Assembly (NCBI RefSeq): GCF_014873755.1
Contig: NZ_JADBEG010000001.1
Span: 5,749,501 to 5,813,500 of the forward strand
DNA: 64,000 bases
Reading direction: 5' to 3'
Source of the DNA: Amycolatopsis lexingtonensis
Lineage (GTDB): Bacteria; Actinomycetota; Actinomycetes; Mycobacteriales; Pseudonocardiaceae
Shown here: positions 1-8,415 of the stretch, one piece after another
Layout: every line of letters begins with the position of its first letter
Position numbering within the stretch: position 1 is the stretch's first letter
Made by a program: the position numbers and the translations under genes
The notes under the pieces: model-generated
What the model saw: the letters and a program-made list of their open reading frames with translations, nothing else
Told to the model about the DNA's origin: nothing
Database searches by the model: none

Positions 1-449
1 GGTTCGGGATGGCCGCCATCGACATCCTCGAGGTGCTGCCGGCGGACCACCCGCGGCGGGCCGCGCTGATCGACGTCGTGCGGTTCCTGGCCGCGGGCTA
101 CCAGCGGTACCAGGACCCGGCCACCGGCCGCTGGTACCAGGTCGTCGACCGCGGCGGCGACGCCAAGAACTGGCTGGAGACGTCGGCGTCGTCGATGTAC
201 ACGTTCACGATCGCCCGCGGCGTCCAGCGCGGCTACCTGCCCTCGACGTACCAGGCGGTGGCGGACAAGGGCTACGCCGGCGTGCTGAAGAAGATCTCCG
301 TCGGCGCCGACGGCCTCACGAACATCACCGACATCTGCGAGGGCACCAACGTCGGCGACCTGTCCTACTACTACGCCCGGGCCCGCAAGACCAACGACTT
401 CCACGGCCTCGGCGCGTTCCTGATCATGAACGAGCAGTTCCACCACTGA
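1..449 (+). CDS. GH105-type unsaturated rhamnogalacturonyl hydrolase, C-terminal part
   Basis: The reading frame is open from the left edge (codons begin at base 3), so the true start lies outside. The visible ~149 residues have the C-terminal half of a GH105 (YteR-like) alpha/alpha-barrel: a GMAAIDILEVLP helix, RWYQVVDRGG, then the conserved LETSASSMYTFTIARG segment and a closing GDLSYYYARARKTNDFHGLGAF stretch of which the last residues line the barrel. Enzymes of this family hydrate and release unsaturated uronic acid from pectin-lyase products. It converges on the GH28 gene at 505, which also fits pectin degradation. No catalytic Asp can be checked because the N-terminal half is missing. 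Confidence 0.85.
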   Translation, partial: FGMAAIDILEVLPADHPRRAALIDVVRFLAAGYQRYQDPATGRWYQVVDRGGDAKNWLETSASSMYTFTIARGVQRGYLPSTYQAVADKGYAGVLKKISVGADGLTNITDICEGTNVGDLSYYYARARKTNDFHGLGAFLIMNEQFHH

Positions 450-466
450 CCACGAGGCGCGCCGCA

Positions 467-500
467 GGAGGGGCCCCGGCTTTCCGGCCGGGGCCCCTCC
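467..500. terminator. Bidirectional GC-rich hairpin between converging genes
   Basis: A perfect 14-bp stem (GGAGGGGCCCCGGC, loop of 6, then its complement) fills the gap between the converging GH105 and GH28 stop codons. There is no T-run on either side, but strong stems without T-runs are common at actinobacterial gene ends. Confidence 0.7.
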
Positions 501-504
501 GTCG

Positions 505-1968
505 TCAGCAGTCCGAAGTGGACTCGGTCGCGTTCACGCGCAGCGCGGAGTCCTTGACGCAGTAGCCCGTCACCGACTGGAAGCCGATGTCGTACGGGCT
601 CTTCGCGCCCTTCTCCGCGGTGAAGTGGTCGAAGGTGATGTCCGAGCTGTTGTTCACGATGCTCGCCGGGCGGCCGTCGTCCTTCGCGAAGTCCACGGAG
701 CTGTTCACGAACCGGATGCCGGCCGCGTAGTGCAGGTACCAGCCGTAGGACGGGCGGGTGCCGATGCTCTTCGGGTTGTAGTCCGTCGCGTTGTTGCTCG
801 GGACGCCGGTCGACATGGTGCCGTTGCCGCCCGGCACGGTCAGCTTGACGCCGGTGAAGGTGACGTCGGAGACGCGATGACCGCTGTCCGCGCCCCAGAG
901 CGTCGGGCTGAAGTTGCTGCCGGTGTGCGTGCCGGTGACGTTGTCGAACGTGATCCCGCTGATCGAGCCGACGCCGGGATCGTTGCCGCACCGCTTCCGC
1001 GTGCCGATCTTCATCATGACCGGCGAATACGTCCCCGACATCGTGATGTCGCGGTAGTGCACGTCGGAGATCTTCGCGCCGTCCATCGAAACGATCCCGA
1101 TCCCCGATTTGTGCGCGCCGGTGATCGCGATCTCCGAGAACCGGTAGCCGGTGAAGTCACCGCAGGTCTCGGACCCGAACATCAGCGCGTTGCAGCACAC
1201 CGCCGAAAGTTTCGCGCCGGTCACCGTGACGTTCCCGTTCGGCAGTTTGGCGCCGAGCGCGTAATCGCTCTTGAACACGAGCGCGTCGTCGTTCGCCGCG
1301 ATGCTGGCGTTGGTGATGGTGACGTTCGTGGTGCTGATGATGTTCCAGCCGTCGCGGTCGCTCGCCGTGTCGATGGTCAGGTGGTCGGACACGACGTTCT
1401 TGCACCCGTTGATCAGCGCCGCGAAGTGCCCGCCGCGGCGCAGCTTGATGCCGGACAGCGTGAGCCCGTCGCACCGGGTGAGCGACAGGATCTTGTCCGC
1501 CTCACCGGATTTCGGGTTGCCGGTGATCAGGTTGCCGCCGCCGTCGATGGTGCCCGCGCCGGTGAAGCCGATGTTCGTCAGCTTGTCGCCGGTGAACATC
1601 GCGTTGTGGAAGTGGCTGTGGCCGTAGTCCTGGTAGGCGTCCCACGGGTTCGCTTCCGGCTTGTCGTAGGTGTCCGCACCGGACCCGGCGATCGTCGCGC
1701 CCGCGTCGAGCTGGATCGTCACGTTGCTCTTGAGGTGCACCGTGTGCGCCGACTTGTAGGTGCCCGAGGTGAACCGGACGGTACCGCCGCCCGCGGCGTT
1801 GGCCGCCTTGATCGCCTTGTCGACGGCGGGAGAATCGTCGGCGGAACCGTTGCCCTTGGCGCCGTAGTCCTTCACGTCGTAGACGCCGCCGGGTGCGGCG
1901 GCAGAGATTCCGGTACCGGCCATCACCAGCCCGGCGATCGCCAAGCTGACCAGCAAAGATCTTTTCAC
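505..1968 (-). CDS. Secreted GH28 polygalacturonase-like glycosidase
   Basis: 487 aa. An N-terminal signal peptide (MKRSLLVSLAIAGLVMAG, cleavage near ISAAA) is followed by the pectate-lyase-like beta-helix start VYDVKDYGAKGNGSADDSPA (about 29-48), typical of GH28 exo-enzymes. The catalytic region has ASDRDGWNI, ANDDALVFKSD (the DD pair) and FGSETCGD in place of GHG, a pattern seen in bacterial exo-polygalacturonase clades. Repeated beta-helix turns rich in GIT/NVT motifs fill the rest. It should act outside the cell on homogalacturonan or a related polyuronide. The start has a signal peptide right after it and a purine-rich site (AAGGCGGT) upstream. Substrate is inferred, not shown. Confidence 0.85.
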   Translation of the reverse strand: MKRSLLVSLAIAGLVMAGTGISAAAPGGVYDVKDYGAKGNGSADDSPAVDKAIKAANAAGGGTVRFTSGTYKSAHTVHLKSNVTIQLDAGATIAGSGADTYDKPEANPWDAYQDYGHSHFHNAMFTGDKLTNIGFTGAGTIDGGGNLITGNPKSGEADKILSLTRCDGLTLSGIKLRRGGHFAALINGCKNVVSDHLTIDTASDRDGWNIISTTNVTITNASIAANDDALVFKSDYALGAKLPNGNVTVTGAKLSAVCCNALMFGSETCGDFTGYRFSEIAITGAHKSGIGIVSMDGAKISDVHYRDITMSGTYSPVMMKIGTRKRCGNDPGVGSISGITFDNVTGTHTGSNFSPTLWGADSGHRVSDVTFTGVKLTVPGGNGTMSTGVPSNNATDYNPKSIGTRPSYGWYLHYAAGIRFVNSSVDFAKDDGRPASIVNNSSDITFDHFTAEKGAKSPYDIGFQSVTGYCVKDSALRVNATESTSDC

Positions 1969-2065
1969 CGTGAGACCGCCTTGTCATGGAATCGGGAAAT
2001 TCGGCATGACGGCGGAAAACCCAGGTTACGAGTGACGCGAAGGGACTGTCAAGATCGGCAGGATC

Positions 2066-2104
2066 GGGGGACCCGCGCCACCCCCAGCCGGACGCGGGTC
2101 CCCC
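2066..2104 (-). terminator. Hairpin downstream of the TetR gene
   Basis: GGGGGACCCGCG and its exact complement CGCGGGTCCCCC are separated by 15 bases in the gap between the TetR stop (2204) and the GH28 start. A 12-bp stem here would end the TetR/PhoD transcript. The rest of the 235-base gap shows no gene. Confidence 0.5.
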
Positions 2105-2203
2105 GGGGTCCGTTCGGGATTTCCGCAGTCTACCTTCGGAGAGCCCGGCGATAACGTGCGTTTCTCACGGTCCTGCCAGGAATCCCGCATGGTCGCGCGA
2201 AGG

Positions 2204-2830
2204 TCAGGCGAACCCTACTCCGGACGACAGCAGGGTGAACGCCCGTTCGGCGGCGGCGACGGCCGCGGGAAAGCGCTGTCCCGCGGGGACCCCGGCCGCG
2301 ACCGCGTCCATGTTGGCCGTGGCCAGGGTCCGGCGGACCGCCGAGATCTGCGCGGCCGCGAGGCTCGCGTCGAGGAGCGGGACCCCGGCCTTTTCGAGCT
2401 CGGCGGCCAGCGCCGCCTCCCCCGCGGAGGTGAACCCGGCCAGCCGGGCCACCAGCGCGGGGGTGCCGGTGACGAGCCGGAACACCGCGAGCACGGCGGG
2501 CTCGTCGCACAGCCCGGTCACCGGTTCCCGTGCGTCGAGCCCGCGCAGGAACGCCTCCCGCAGCGCTTCGAGCGGGCCCTGGCCGGGCCGGCGCGCGCGG
2601 ACGACGTCCGCCGCGTCGGTCTCGTGGTCGGCGAACCGGTGCAGCACCAGGTCCTCTTTGGTCGGGAAGTAGGCGAAGAGCGTCCGCTTGGACACCTCGG
2701 CCGCGCTCGCCACTTCGGCGACCCCGACGGCGTCGAACCCGCGCTCGAGGAAGAGCCGGATCGCCGCCGTCGAGATCGCCGTCCGCGTGCGCAGCTTCTT
2801 GCGCTCCCGGAGGCCTGGTTCATCGGTCAC
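2204..2830 (-). CDS. TetR/AcrR family transcriptional regulator
   Basis: 208 aa. Residues about 10-60 form the TetR N-terminal HTH: RTRTAISTAAIRLFLERGFD, then VAEVASAAEVSKRTLFAYFPTKEDLV, with the KRTLFxYFxxKEDL recognition-helix signature. The C-terminal two thirds are helical and Ala-rich, as expected for a ligand-binding/dimer domain, and give no clue to the ligand. It lies 25 bases downstream of phoD on the same strand and may be co-transcribed with it. No clear inverted-repeat operator was found near its start. Confidence 0.9.
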   Translation of the reverse strand: MTDEPGLRERKKLRTRTAISTAAIRLFLERGFDAVGVAEVASAAEVSKRTLFAYFPTKEDLVLHRFADHETDAADVVRARRPGQGPLEALREAFLRGLDAREPVTGLCDEPAVLAVFRLVTGTPALVARLAGFTSAGEAALAAELEKAGVPLLDASLAAAQISAVRRTLATANMDAVAAGVPAGQRFPAAVAAAERAFTLLSSGVGFA

Positions 2831-2855
2831 GTCACGCAGCGTAGCGCTCCCGGCG

Positions 2856-4427
2856 TCACACCTGCTGGAGGCCGGGCTTGCCCGCTTGCACTACGTAGCT
2901 GCGGTCGTTCTTGATCACGACCGACGCCGGGTCGTAGACGCTGGTGTCGGACGTGGTCATGAAATCCGCTCGCGTCTGCGTGGGTGTCGTCGTGACGCGG
3001 ACGTAGCCGCGCTCGCCCTTGCAGTACTTGACGTGCGGGTTGTTCGCGTACCAGGTCGAGCTGGGCGCCGTCGCGGTGTCGCTGTTGCTCGTCACCGACG
3101 TCGTGACCAGCTCGGAGCCGATGACCGGGTCGCTGTGGTCGAAGTAGTCCAGGCGCAGGTCGGCGGCCCAGTGCCGGTGGACGTCGCCGGTGAGCACGAC
3201 CGGGTTGGCGACCTTCCGGTCGACCCAGCCCTGCTGGATCCGGTTGCGGGAGGCCTCGTAGCCCTGCCAGGAGTCGGGGCTCTCGCAGGTGGCCTTGTCG
3301 CCGTCGCCGTCCCGCGTGGCGAAGAAGACCTGCTGGCCGAGGAAGTCCCAGGTCGTCGGGTGCGATTCGAACTGCTTGAGCAGCCACGCTTCCTCGGTGC
3401 TGCCGAGGATGCTGCGCGAGGTGCTGCGCATGTCCGTGCAGGCCGGCCCCGCGTCGCCCGACGGGTCGGTGACCTGCGCGCTGCGGTACTGGCGCGTGTC
3501 GAGCATGTGGAACCGGGCGAGGTTGCCCCAGAGGAACTGGCGGTACAGCTGGATCGACGAGCCGTTCGGCTTGGCCGTCGAGCGGATCGGGGTGTTCTCG
3601 TAGAAGGCCTGGAAACCGTTGGCCTTGCGCGTGGCCGACGCCGGCGAGGTGGTGCCGTTCCAGTTGTTCATCACTTCGTGGTCGTCGAACACCACGATCC
3701 ACGGCGCGATCGCGTGCGCGGCCTGCAGGTCGGCGTCGGTCTTGTGCTGGGCGTGGCGGGCGCGGTACTGCGCGAGCGTCGTCACGTCCTCGGTGAAGGC
3801 CAGGCTGCGCGGGTTACGCTCCTGCGCGGTCCGGCCCGACTTCTTCTCGTAGATGTAGTCGCCGAGGAACAGCACCAGGTCCGGGTCGTCGGCCACGATC
3901 CCCTTGTACGCGTGGTAGTAGCCCTCCTCCCAGTGCTGGCAGGAGCTGAAGCAGTACTTGAGCTGGTTGACCGCGGCGCCGGCGGCGGGCGCGGTGCGCG
4001 TGCGGCCGACGGGTGAGATGTAGCCGCCGGTCTTGAAGCGGTAGAAGTACTCCCGCGCGGGCTGCAGCCCGGCCGGTTCGATGTGGACGCTGTGCGCGGC
4101 CGCGCGGACCGCGTCCGCCGAGCCGCGCTGCACGATCGAGGTGAACGCCTCGTCGTTCGCGATCTCCCAGTCGACCGCGTAGGTGGCGTCCGGCATGCCG
4201 CCGAAGCCGTCCGGGTTGAGCGGCGCCGGCGCGAGTCTCGTCCACAGCACCACGCTGTCGGGGAGCGGATCGCCGGACGCGACCCCGAGCTGGAAGGGGT
4301 CGTGGATGGTGGGGGCGGCGGCCGTGGTGCGGGCGTTCGCCCACGACGGCAGCGCCGCCGAAGCCGCGGTTGCGGTGACCGCGGCGAGCCCGCCGAGGAG
4401 CACCTTGCGCCGGTTGACCTGACCCAT
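2856..4427 (-). CDS. phoD: PhoD-family alkaline phosphatase, Tat-exported
   Basis: 523 aa. The N-terminus has a twin-arginine signal (NRRKVLLGGLAAV), consistent with folded, metal-loaded export. An N-terminal PhoD_N beta-domain (about 42-135, FQLGVASGDPLPDSVVLWTR) precedes the metallophosphatase domain with the metal ligands FLGDYIYE, FDDHEVMNNWNG and LTGDVHRHWAADL. PhoD enzymes use Ca/Fe to hydrolyse phosphomonoesters and diesters outside the cell and are usually induced by phosphate starvation. I see no clear PHO box in the short gap upstream (4428-4460); the gene may be read from the promoter of the SH3 gene 33 bases upstream. Confidence 0.92.
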   Translation of the reverse strand: MGQVNRRKVLLGGLAAVTATAASAALPSWANARTTAAAPTIHDPFQLGVASGDPLPDSVVLWTRLAPAPLNPDGFGGMPDATYAVDWEIANDEAFTSIVQRGSADAVRAAAHSVHIEPAGLQPAREYFYRFKTGGYISPVGRTRTAPAAGAAVNQLKYCFSSCQHWEEGYYHAYKGIVADDPDLVLFLGDYIYEKKSGRTAQERNPRSLAFTEDVTTLAQYRARHAQHKTDADLQAAHAIAPWIVVFDDHEVMNNWNGTTSPASATRKANGFQAFYENTPIRSTAKPNGSSIQLYRQFLWGNLARFHMLDTRQYRSAQVTDPSGDAGPACTDMRSTSRSILGSTEEAWLLKQFESHPTTWDFLGQQVFFATRDGDGDKATCESPDSWQGYEASRNRIQQGWVDRKVANPVVLTGDVHRHWAADLRLDYFDHSDPVIGSELVTTSVTSNSDTATAPSSTWYANNPHVKYCKGERGYVRVTTTPTQTRADFMTTSDTSVYDPASVVIKNDRSYVVQAGKPGLQQV

Positions 4428-4460
4428 GGTGGAAAGCCCTTTCTTTCGGGGTGGACGCGG

Positions 4461-5117
4461 TCAGGCCGCGAAGTCGGTGAGGCCGTCGCTGCAGGACTTC
4501 AGGTCCGGCTTGCCGGTCGTGTAGTTGGCGACGCAGACCTTGTAGAAGACCCAGCCGCCGGCCGGGACGGACACGGCCTTGTCGACCTTCGTGCCCTCGC
4601 CACCGGAGTTCCAGACGTAGAACGGCCCGGCGCCGCCCTTGAGCCAGTAGGCGACGACGGCCGAGTAGCCGTCGGCGTTCGTGTCGTAGACCAGGAAGTG
4701 CGAGTCGGACGAGCGGTACTGCCCCTCGCCGGCGCAGGCGTCGGCGCACTGGGCGCTGCCCGTGCCGACCCCGCAGTCCGGCGCGATCCGCGTGTCGGAA
4801 CCGGTGTAGACGTAGGTGTCCGAGATGTACCCGCCGAGCGCGGGCACGTAGTCCCAGAGCGTGCTGGTGCCGTAGGTCCCGGTCACCGAGGAGCCGGTGA
4901 GCTGGCAGTCGATGGCCACGGTCGCGCCGTTCGCCACGGTCTTCACGGCCGTGGCGCTCGCGGTCGGTGCCCGGCGGACGTTGAGCGGGTCGCCCGCGGT
5001 CTTCACCGTGCCGCTCGCCGCGGCGGACGCCTCGAGCGCACCACCGACCGCGAGCCCGCCGACCGCCGCCACGATCACCCCGAGTCCGGCGATACGCCGG
5101 AGGTTCAAACGCTTCAT
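4461..5117 (-). CDS. Secreted SH3-domain protein, paralogue of the 8416 gene's C-terminus
   Basis: 218 aa from the ATG at 5117, chosen because a signal peptide follows at once (MKRLNLRRIAGLGVIVAAVG, cleavage after ASAAA). Residues about 38-115 are a bacterial SH3-like module (AGDPLNVRRAPTASATAVKT ... GTSTLWDYVPALGGYISDTY), closely matching residues 315-407 of the protein at 8416. The last ~100 residues (SSDSHFLVYDTNADGYSAVV ...) are Cys-containing and not recognised. It is divergent from the SARP regulator and has a SARP-like repeat 22 bases upstream of its start. The likely role is cell-wall binding, inferred from SH3b families; no enzyme motif is visible. Confidence 0.8.
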   Translation of the reverse strand: MKRLNLRRIAGLGVIVAAVGGLAVGGALEASAAASGTVKTAGDPLNVRRAPTASATAVKTVANGATVAIDCQLTGSSVTGTYGTSTLWDYVPALGGYISDTYVYTGSDTRIAPDCGVGTGSAQCADACAGEGQYRSSDSHFLVYDTNADGYSAVVAYWLKGGAGPFYVWNSGGEGTKVDKAVSVPAGGWVFYKVCVANYTTGKPDLKSCSDGLTDFAA

Positions 5118-5138
5118 GGCGGGAGCGTGACCGCGCCC

Positions 5139-5156
5139 CGTACACGTCTCGTACAA
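5139..5156 (-). promoter_or_regulatory. SARP-like direct repeat upstream of the SH3 gene
   Basis: Read on the minus strand: TTGTACG-agac-GTGTACG, two heptamers 11 bases apart start to start. Heptamer direct repeats with 4-base spacing are the usual binding site of SARP activators. A matching repeat lies upstream of the paralogous gene at 8416, and the SARP gene sits between the two. Confidence 0.5.
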
Positions 5157-5239
5157 AGCCCGTCCTCGCGCGCACGCGCGCGCACAGACACTCCGAATGG
5201 ATCTATCGCCCGAGGTCGGAGCGGTCATAGCATCCGGTC

Positions 5240-8173
5240 ATGGGGGAACTCATCGGGCAGGTTGAGACCACCTCGCTGACCATCCGCGTCCTCGGCCCGC
5301 TGGAAGTCACCGCCGCCGGGCAGGTGATCGCGCTGGGCGGGCCGAAACCCCGGCTGCTGCTGGCCGCGCTGGCGCTGCAGCCGAACGTCGTCGTGTCCAC
5401 CGACGTGCTGGTCGAGGTGCTGTGGCCGGAATCCGCCCCCCGGTCGGCGGCGGCGAACATCCGCACGTACGTCCATTCGCTGCGAAGGCGCTTCGCCGAA
5501 ATCGACCCCGGTCTCGGCGAGCGGATCAGCAGCCGCGCGTCCGGCTACCTGCTGACCGCGTCCCCGGACGAACTGGACCACCTCGCCTTCGCCGCGCTGG
5601 CGGCCGAGGCGCAGGAAGAGCTCGACGGCGACCGCGCCGAGAGCGCTCTCAAGCTCCTCGACCGGGCCGACGCGCTGTGGCGCGGCGAAGTCCTCGAAGG
5701 ACTCCCGCACGACCACAGCTGGGGCGCGACCGTCGCCCGGCTCGCCGAACTCCGGCTTTCGGTGCAGGAACAGCGCCTGCGCGCGCGGATCGGCCTCGGC
5801 CGCTGCGGCGAGGCCGTCGCCGAGCTGCGTGGGCTGGTCACCGAGCACCCGCTGCGCGAAGAGCTCTGGGCGCAGCTGATCGTCGCGTTGCAGGCCGCCG
5901 GCCGGACCGCGGACGCGATCGAGGCGTACGAGTCGGCCGAGCGCGTCCTGCGCGAAGAACTCGGCGCGCAGCCGGGCGCGAGGTTGCGCGAGCTGCGCGC
6001 GACGCTGGTGCCCGAAAGCATCGCCGCCCCGCGTCCCGCCGACGTCGCCCCGGTCTGCCAGCTGCCGCTCGACCTGCCCGACTTCACCGGCCGCGACGAC
6101 GTGATCGGCGAAGTCACCGCCCTGATGCGGGAGCGCGCCGACTCCGGCGCCCCCGCCGTGATCGTGCTGTCGGGCGCGCCCGGGGTCGGGAAGTCCGCGG
6201 TCGCCGTCCGGGTCGCGCACGCGGTCCGCGAGGAGTTCGCCGACGGCCAGCTGCACGTCGACCTGGCCGGCACGTCGTCGTCGCCGCGGGCGCCGATGGG
6301 CGTGCTCGCCGAGCTGCTGCACGCGCTCGGCGTCCCGGACGCGGGCCTGCCGCGGGAGCCGGCCGAGCGGTCGGCGCTGCTGCGGTCGCGGCTGGCCGGG
6401 CGGCGGATGTGCATCGTGCTCGACGACGCCGGGAGCGCCGCCCAGGTGCGGCCGCTGCTGCCCGGGGCCGGCGCGTGCGCGGTGCTGGTGACCAGCCGGA
6501 TCCGGCTGCCCGACCTGGCCGGCGCGCGGGCGGTCGACGTCGACCTGCTGCCCGAGGCCGAGGCCGCGCGGCTGCTGCAGGGCATCGTCGGCGCCGAGCG
6601 GGTGGCCGCCGAGCCGGAGAGCGCGGCGGCGATCCTCCGCCAGTGCGGGCACCTGCCGCTGGCGATCCGGGTGGCCGGCGCGAAGCTCACGCACCGGCCG
6701 GGCTGGACGCTGAAGCTGCTGGCCGACCGGCTGCGCGACGAGCGCCGTCGACTCGACGAACTGCGCGTCGGCGACCTCGCCGTCCGGGCGAGCGTGACGC
6801 TGTCCTACGACCTGCTGCCGATGTCGGCGGCCACCGCGTTCCGCGGGCTCGGGCTGCTCGGGCCGGTCCAGTTCCCGCCGTGGGCAGTCGCGGCCGTGCT
6901 GGGCCGCAGGGATGCCGAAGACGTGCTCGACGTGCTGGTCGACGGCCACCTCGTCGAGCTGGTCGGCTCCGATTCGGCCGGGCAGCCGCGCTACCGGCTC
7001 CACGACCTGCTGCGCGTGTACGCCGTCGAGCTGGCCGAACAGAGTGACGCGGCCAAGACGCGGGCCGGGCTGCGCCGGGTCCTGACCGGCTACCTGGCGC
7101 TGGCGCTGGAGGCCGCGCGCCGGATGCCGCTGCACTTCTTCGGCATGTACCGCGACGAGGAGCTGCCGCGCCCGGAGGTGCCCGCCGACGTCCTGCCCGA
7201 CGACCCGGCGGCGTGGTTCGCGGCCGAACGGCACACCAGCGTCGCGGCGGTTTCGCTGGCCGCGGAGAACGGCTTCGACGACCTGGCCTGGCAGCTGGCG
7301 TCGGCCCTGACGCCGTACTTCGACCTGCGCGGCCACCAGGACGACTGGCACAGCACGCACCTCATCGCCCTGGCCGCGGCCCGCCGGACGGGCTCGCTGC
7401 GCGCGGAGGCGATCGTCCAGCGCAACCTCGGGCAGTACCTGCTCTACCAGGACGAATACGCCGGTTCGCGGGTGGCGTTCGAGGAGTCCCGGACGTTGTT
7501 CGAGCGGGTCGGCGACTCCCAAGGCGTCGGCATCGCGCTGACCGGGCTCGCGACGATCCTGCGCATCGAGGGCGAGGACGACCGCGCGCTCGACCACTGT
7601 CACGAGGCACTGAAGCTGTTCGCGGAGGCGGACGACCCGCACGGCGAAGCGGTGGCGCGCATCGGCGCGGGCGCGGTCTGGATGTCCCGAGGCTGCTACG
7701 CGGCGGCGAAGCGCTGGTTCACCGACGCTCTCGAGCTGTCGGCGTCGATCGGCGACCGGCACCGCGAGGCGCACGCGTTCAAGCGCCTGGGCCTGCTGTT
7801 CCAGCACCAGGGCAACCTGGCGGCGGCCCGCGAGCACGTCGACCGCGCGATCGCGATCTTCACCGACCTCGGCGACGACCATTGTGTGGGGTACGCGAAC
7901 CAGAACCTGGGTGAGCTGTGCCTGCACAGCGGGGATTTCGCGCACGCTCAGCTGCTGCTGGTGAACTCGCTGTCGGTGCACCGCCGCAACGGGGACCGGC
8001 GGTCGGAGGCGGAGGTTTCGCAGCTGCTCGGTGAGCTGCACCGGGCGCTTTCGCAGCCGGAGCGGTCGAGGGATTACTCGGAGCGCGCTCTGGCGATCTG
8101 GCGCGAGCTGTCCTCGGCCCGCCCCGCGGAGCCCGCGGTTCCCGCCGAGCCCCCGCACATCGTTTCCGCCTGA
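5240..8173 (+). CDS. AfsR/SARP-family regulator with NB-ARC and TPR domains
   Basis: 977 aa. Domains in order: an OmpR-like DNA-binding domain (about 12-95, IRVLGPLEVTAAGQVIALGG ... LWPESAPRSAAANIRTYVHSLRRR), a bacterial transcriptional activation domain (about 100-250, DALWRGEVLEGLPHD), an NB-ARC ATPase with P-loop GAPGVGKSAV near 312 and Walker B MCIVLDDAGS, a winged-helix linker, and C-terminal tetratricopeptide repeats from about 700 (YLLYQDEYAGSRVAFEESRT and later copies). This is the AfsR architecture: an ATP-dependent STAND switch that activates sigma-70 promoters through direct repeats. Its likely local targets are the two flanking SH3 genes. The ATG at 5240 is used, although it has only a weak ribosome-binding site. 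Confidence 0.92.
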   Translation: MGELIGQVETTSLTIRVLGPLEVTAAGQVIALGGPKPRLLLAALALQPNVVVSTDVLVEVLWPESAPRSAAANIRTYVHSLRRRFAEIDPGLGERISSRASGYLLTASPDELDHLAFAALAAEAQEELDGDRAESALKLLDRADALWRGEVLEGLPHDHSWGATVARLAELRLSVQEQRLRARIGLGRCGEAVAELRGLVTEHPLREELWAQLIVALQAAGRTADAIEAYESAERVLREELGAQPGARLRELRATLVPESIAAPRPADVAPVCQLPLDLPDFTGRDDVIGEVTALMRERADSGAPAVIVLSGAPGVGKSAVAVRVAHAVREEFADGQLHVDLAGTSSSPRAPMGVLAELLHALGVPDAGLPREPAERSALLRSRLAGRRMCIVLDDAGSAAQVRPLLPGAGACAVLVTSRIRLPDLAGARAVDVDLLPEAEAARLLQGIVGAERVAAEPESAAAILRQCGHLPLAIRVAGAKLTHRPGWTLKLLADRLRDERRRLDELRVGDLAVRASVTLSYDLLPMSAATAFRGLGLLGPVQFPPWAVAAVLGRRDAEDVLDVLVDGHLVELVGSDSAGQPRYRLHDLLRVYAVELAEQSDAAKTRAGLRRVLTGYLALALEAARRMPLHFFGMYRDEELPRPEVPADVLPDDPAAWFAAERHTSVAAVSLAAENGFDDLAWQLASALTPYFDLRGHQDDWHSTHLIALAAARRTGSLRAEAIVQRNLGQYLLYQDEYAGSRVAFEESRTLFERVGDSQGVGIALTGLATILRIEGEDDRALDHCHEALKLFAEADDPHGEAVARIGAGAVWMSRGCYAAAKRWFTDALELSASIGDRHREAHAFKRLGLLFQHQGNLAAAREHVDRAIAIFTDLGDDHCVGYANQNLGELCLHSGDFAHAQLLLVNSLSVHRRNGDRRSEAEVSQLLGELHRALSQPERSRDYSERALAIWRELSSARPAEPAVPAEPPHIVSA

Positions 8174-8242
8174 CGCAAGGGTCTTGCGGGGCGCCAGATG
8201 CCCCCTCCCGGCGGCCCTGATCTCGCGGCGGCGAGCCCAGCC

Positions 8243-8303
8243 GGATGTCTTGAATGAGTCATTCAGGTCGTCGGAGGTCCTGAATGACTCATTCAAGACA
8301 TCC
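8243..8303. repeat. Palindromic family repeat, double-unit hairpin
   Basis: Two perfect 25-base complementary arms (8243-8267 and 8279-8303) with an 11-base loop. Each arm itself contains the small palindrome TGAATGAGTCATTCA or its complement. A relative lies at 40545-40598. It stands just after the SARP stop codon, so it probably acts as a transcription terminator or mRNA 3' end. Confidence 0.85.
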
Positions 8304-8340
8304 CGAGGTCGCCGCGAGCCGCACAAAGGCGCGGCTGTGC

Positions 8341-8358
8341 TTGTACGGATCATGTACG
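8341..8358 (+). promoter_or_regulatory. SARP-like direct repeat upstream of the 8416 gene
   Basis: TTGTACG-gatc-ATGTACG: heptamer, 4 bases, heptamer. It has the same architecture and six shared bases per half with the site at 5139-5156. It is 57 bases upstream of the ATG. No clear -10 hexamer was found at the standard distance. Confidence 0.5.
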
Positions 8359-8415
8359 CCGCCCGGCCAGTCTTTCGCCACGTTCGAGTGAACAGGTGCG
8401 AAGGGAGAACCGGGG

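Noticed and set aside
5225..8353. A very long open frame antisense to the SARP regulator
   Set aside because: It is rich in Arg, Gly and Pro with no domain, as expected from the third-position GC bias of the real gene on the other strand. The same applies to long antisense frames at 625-2154, 31925-34549 and 60614-62533.
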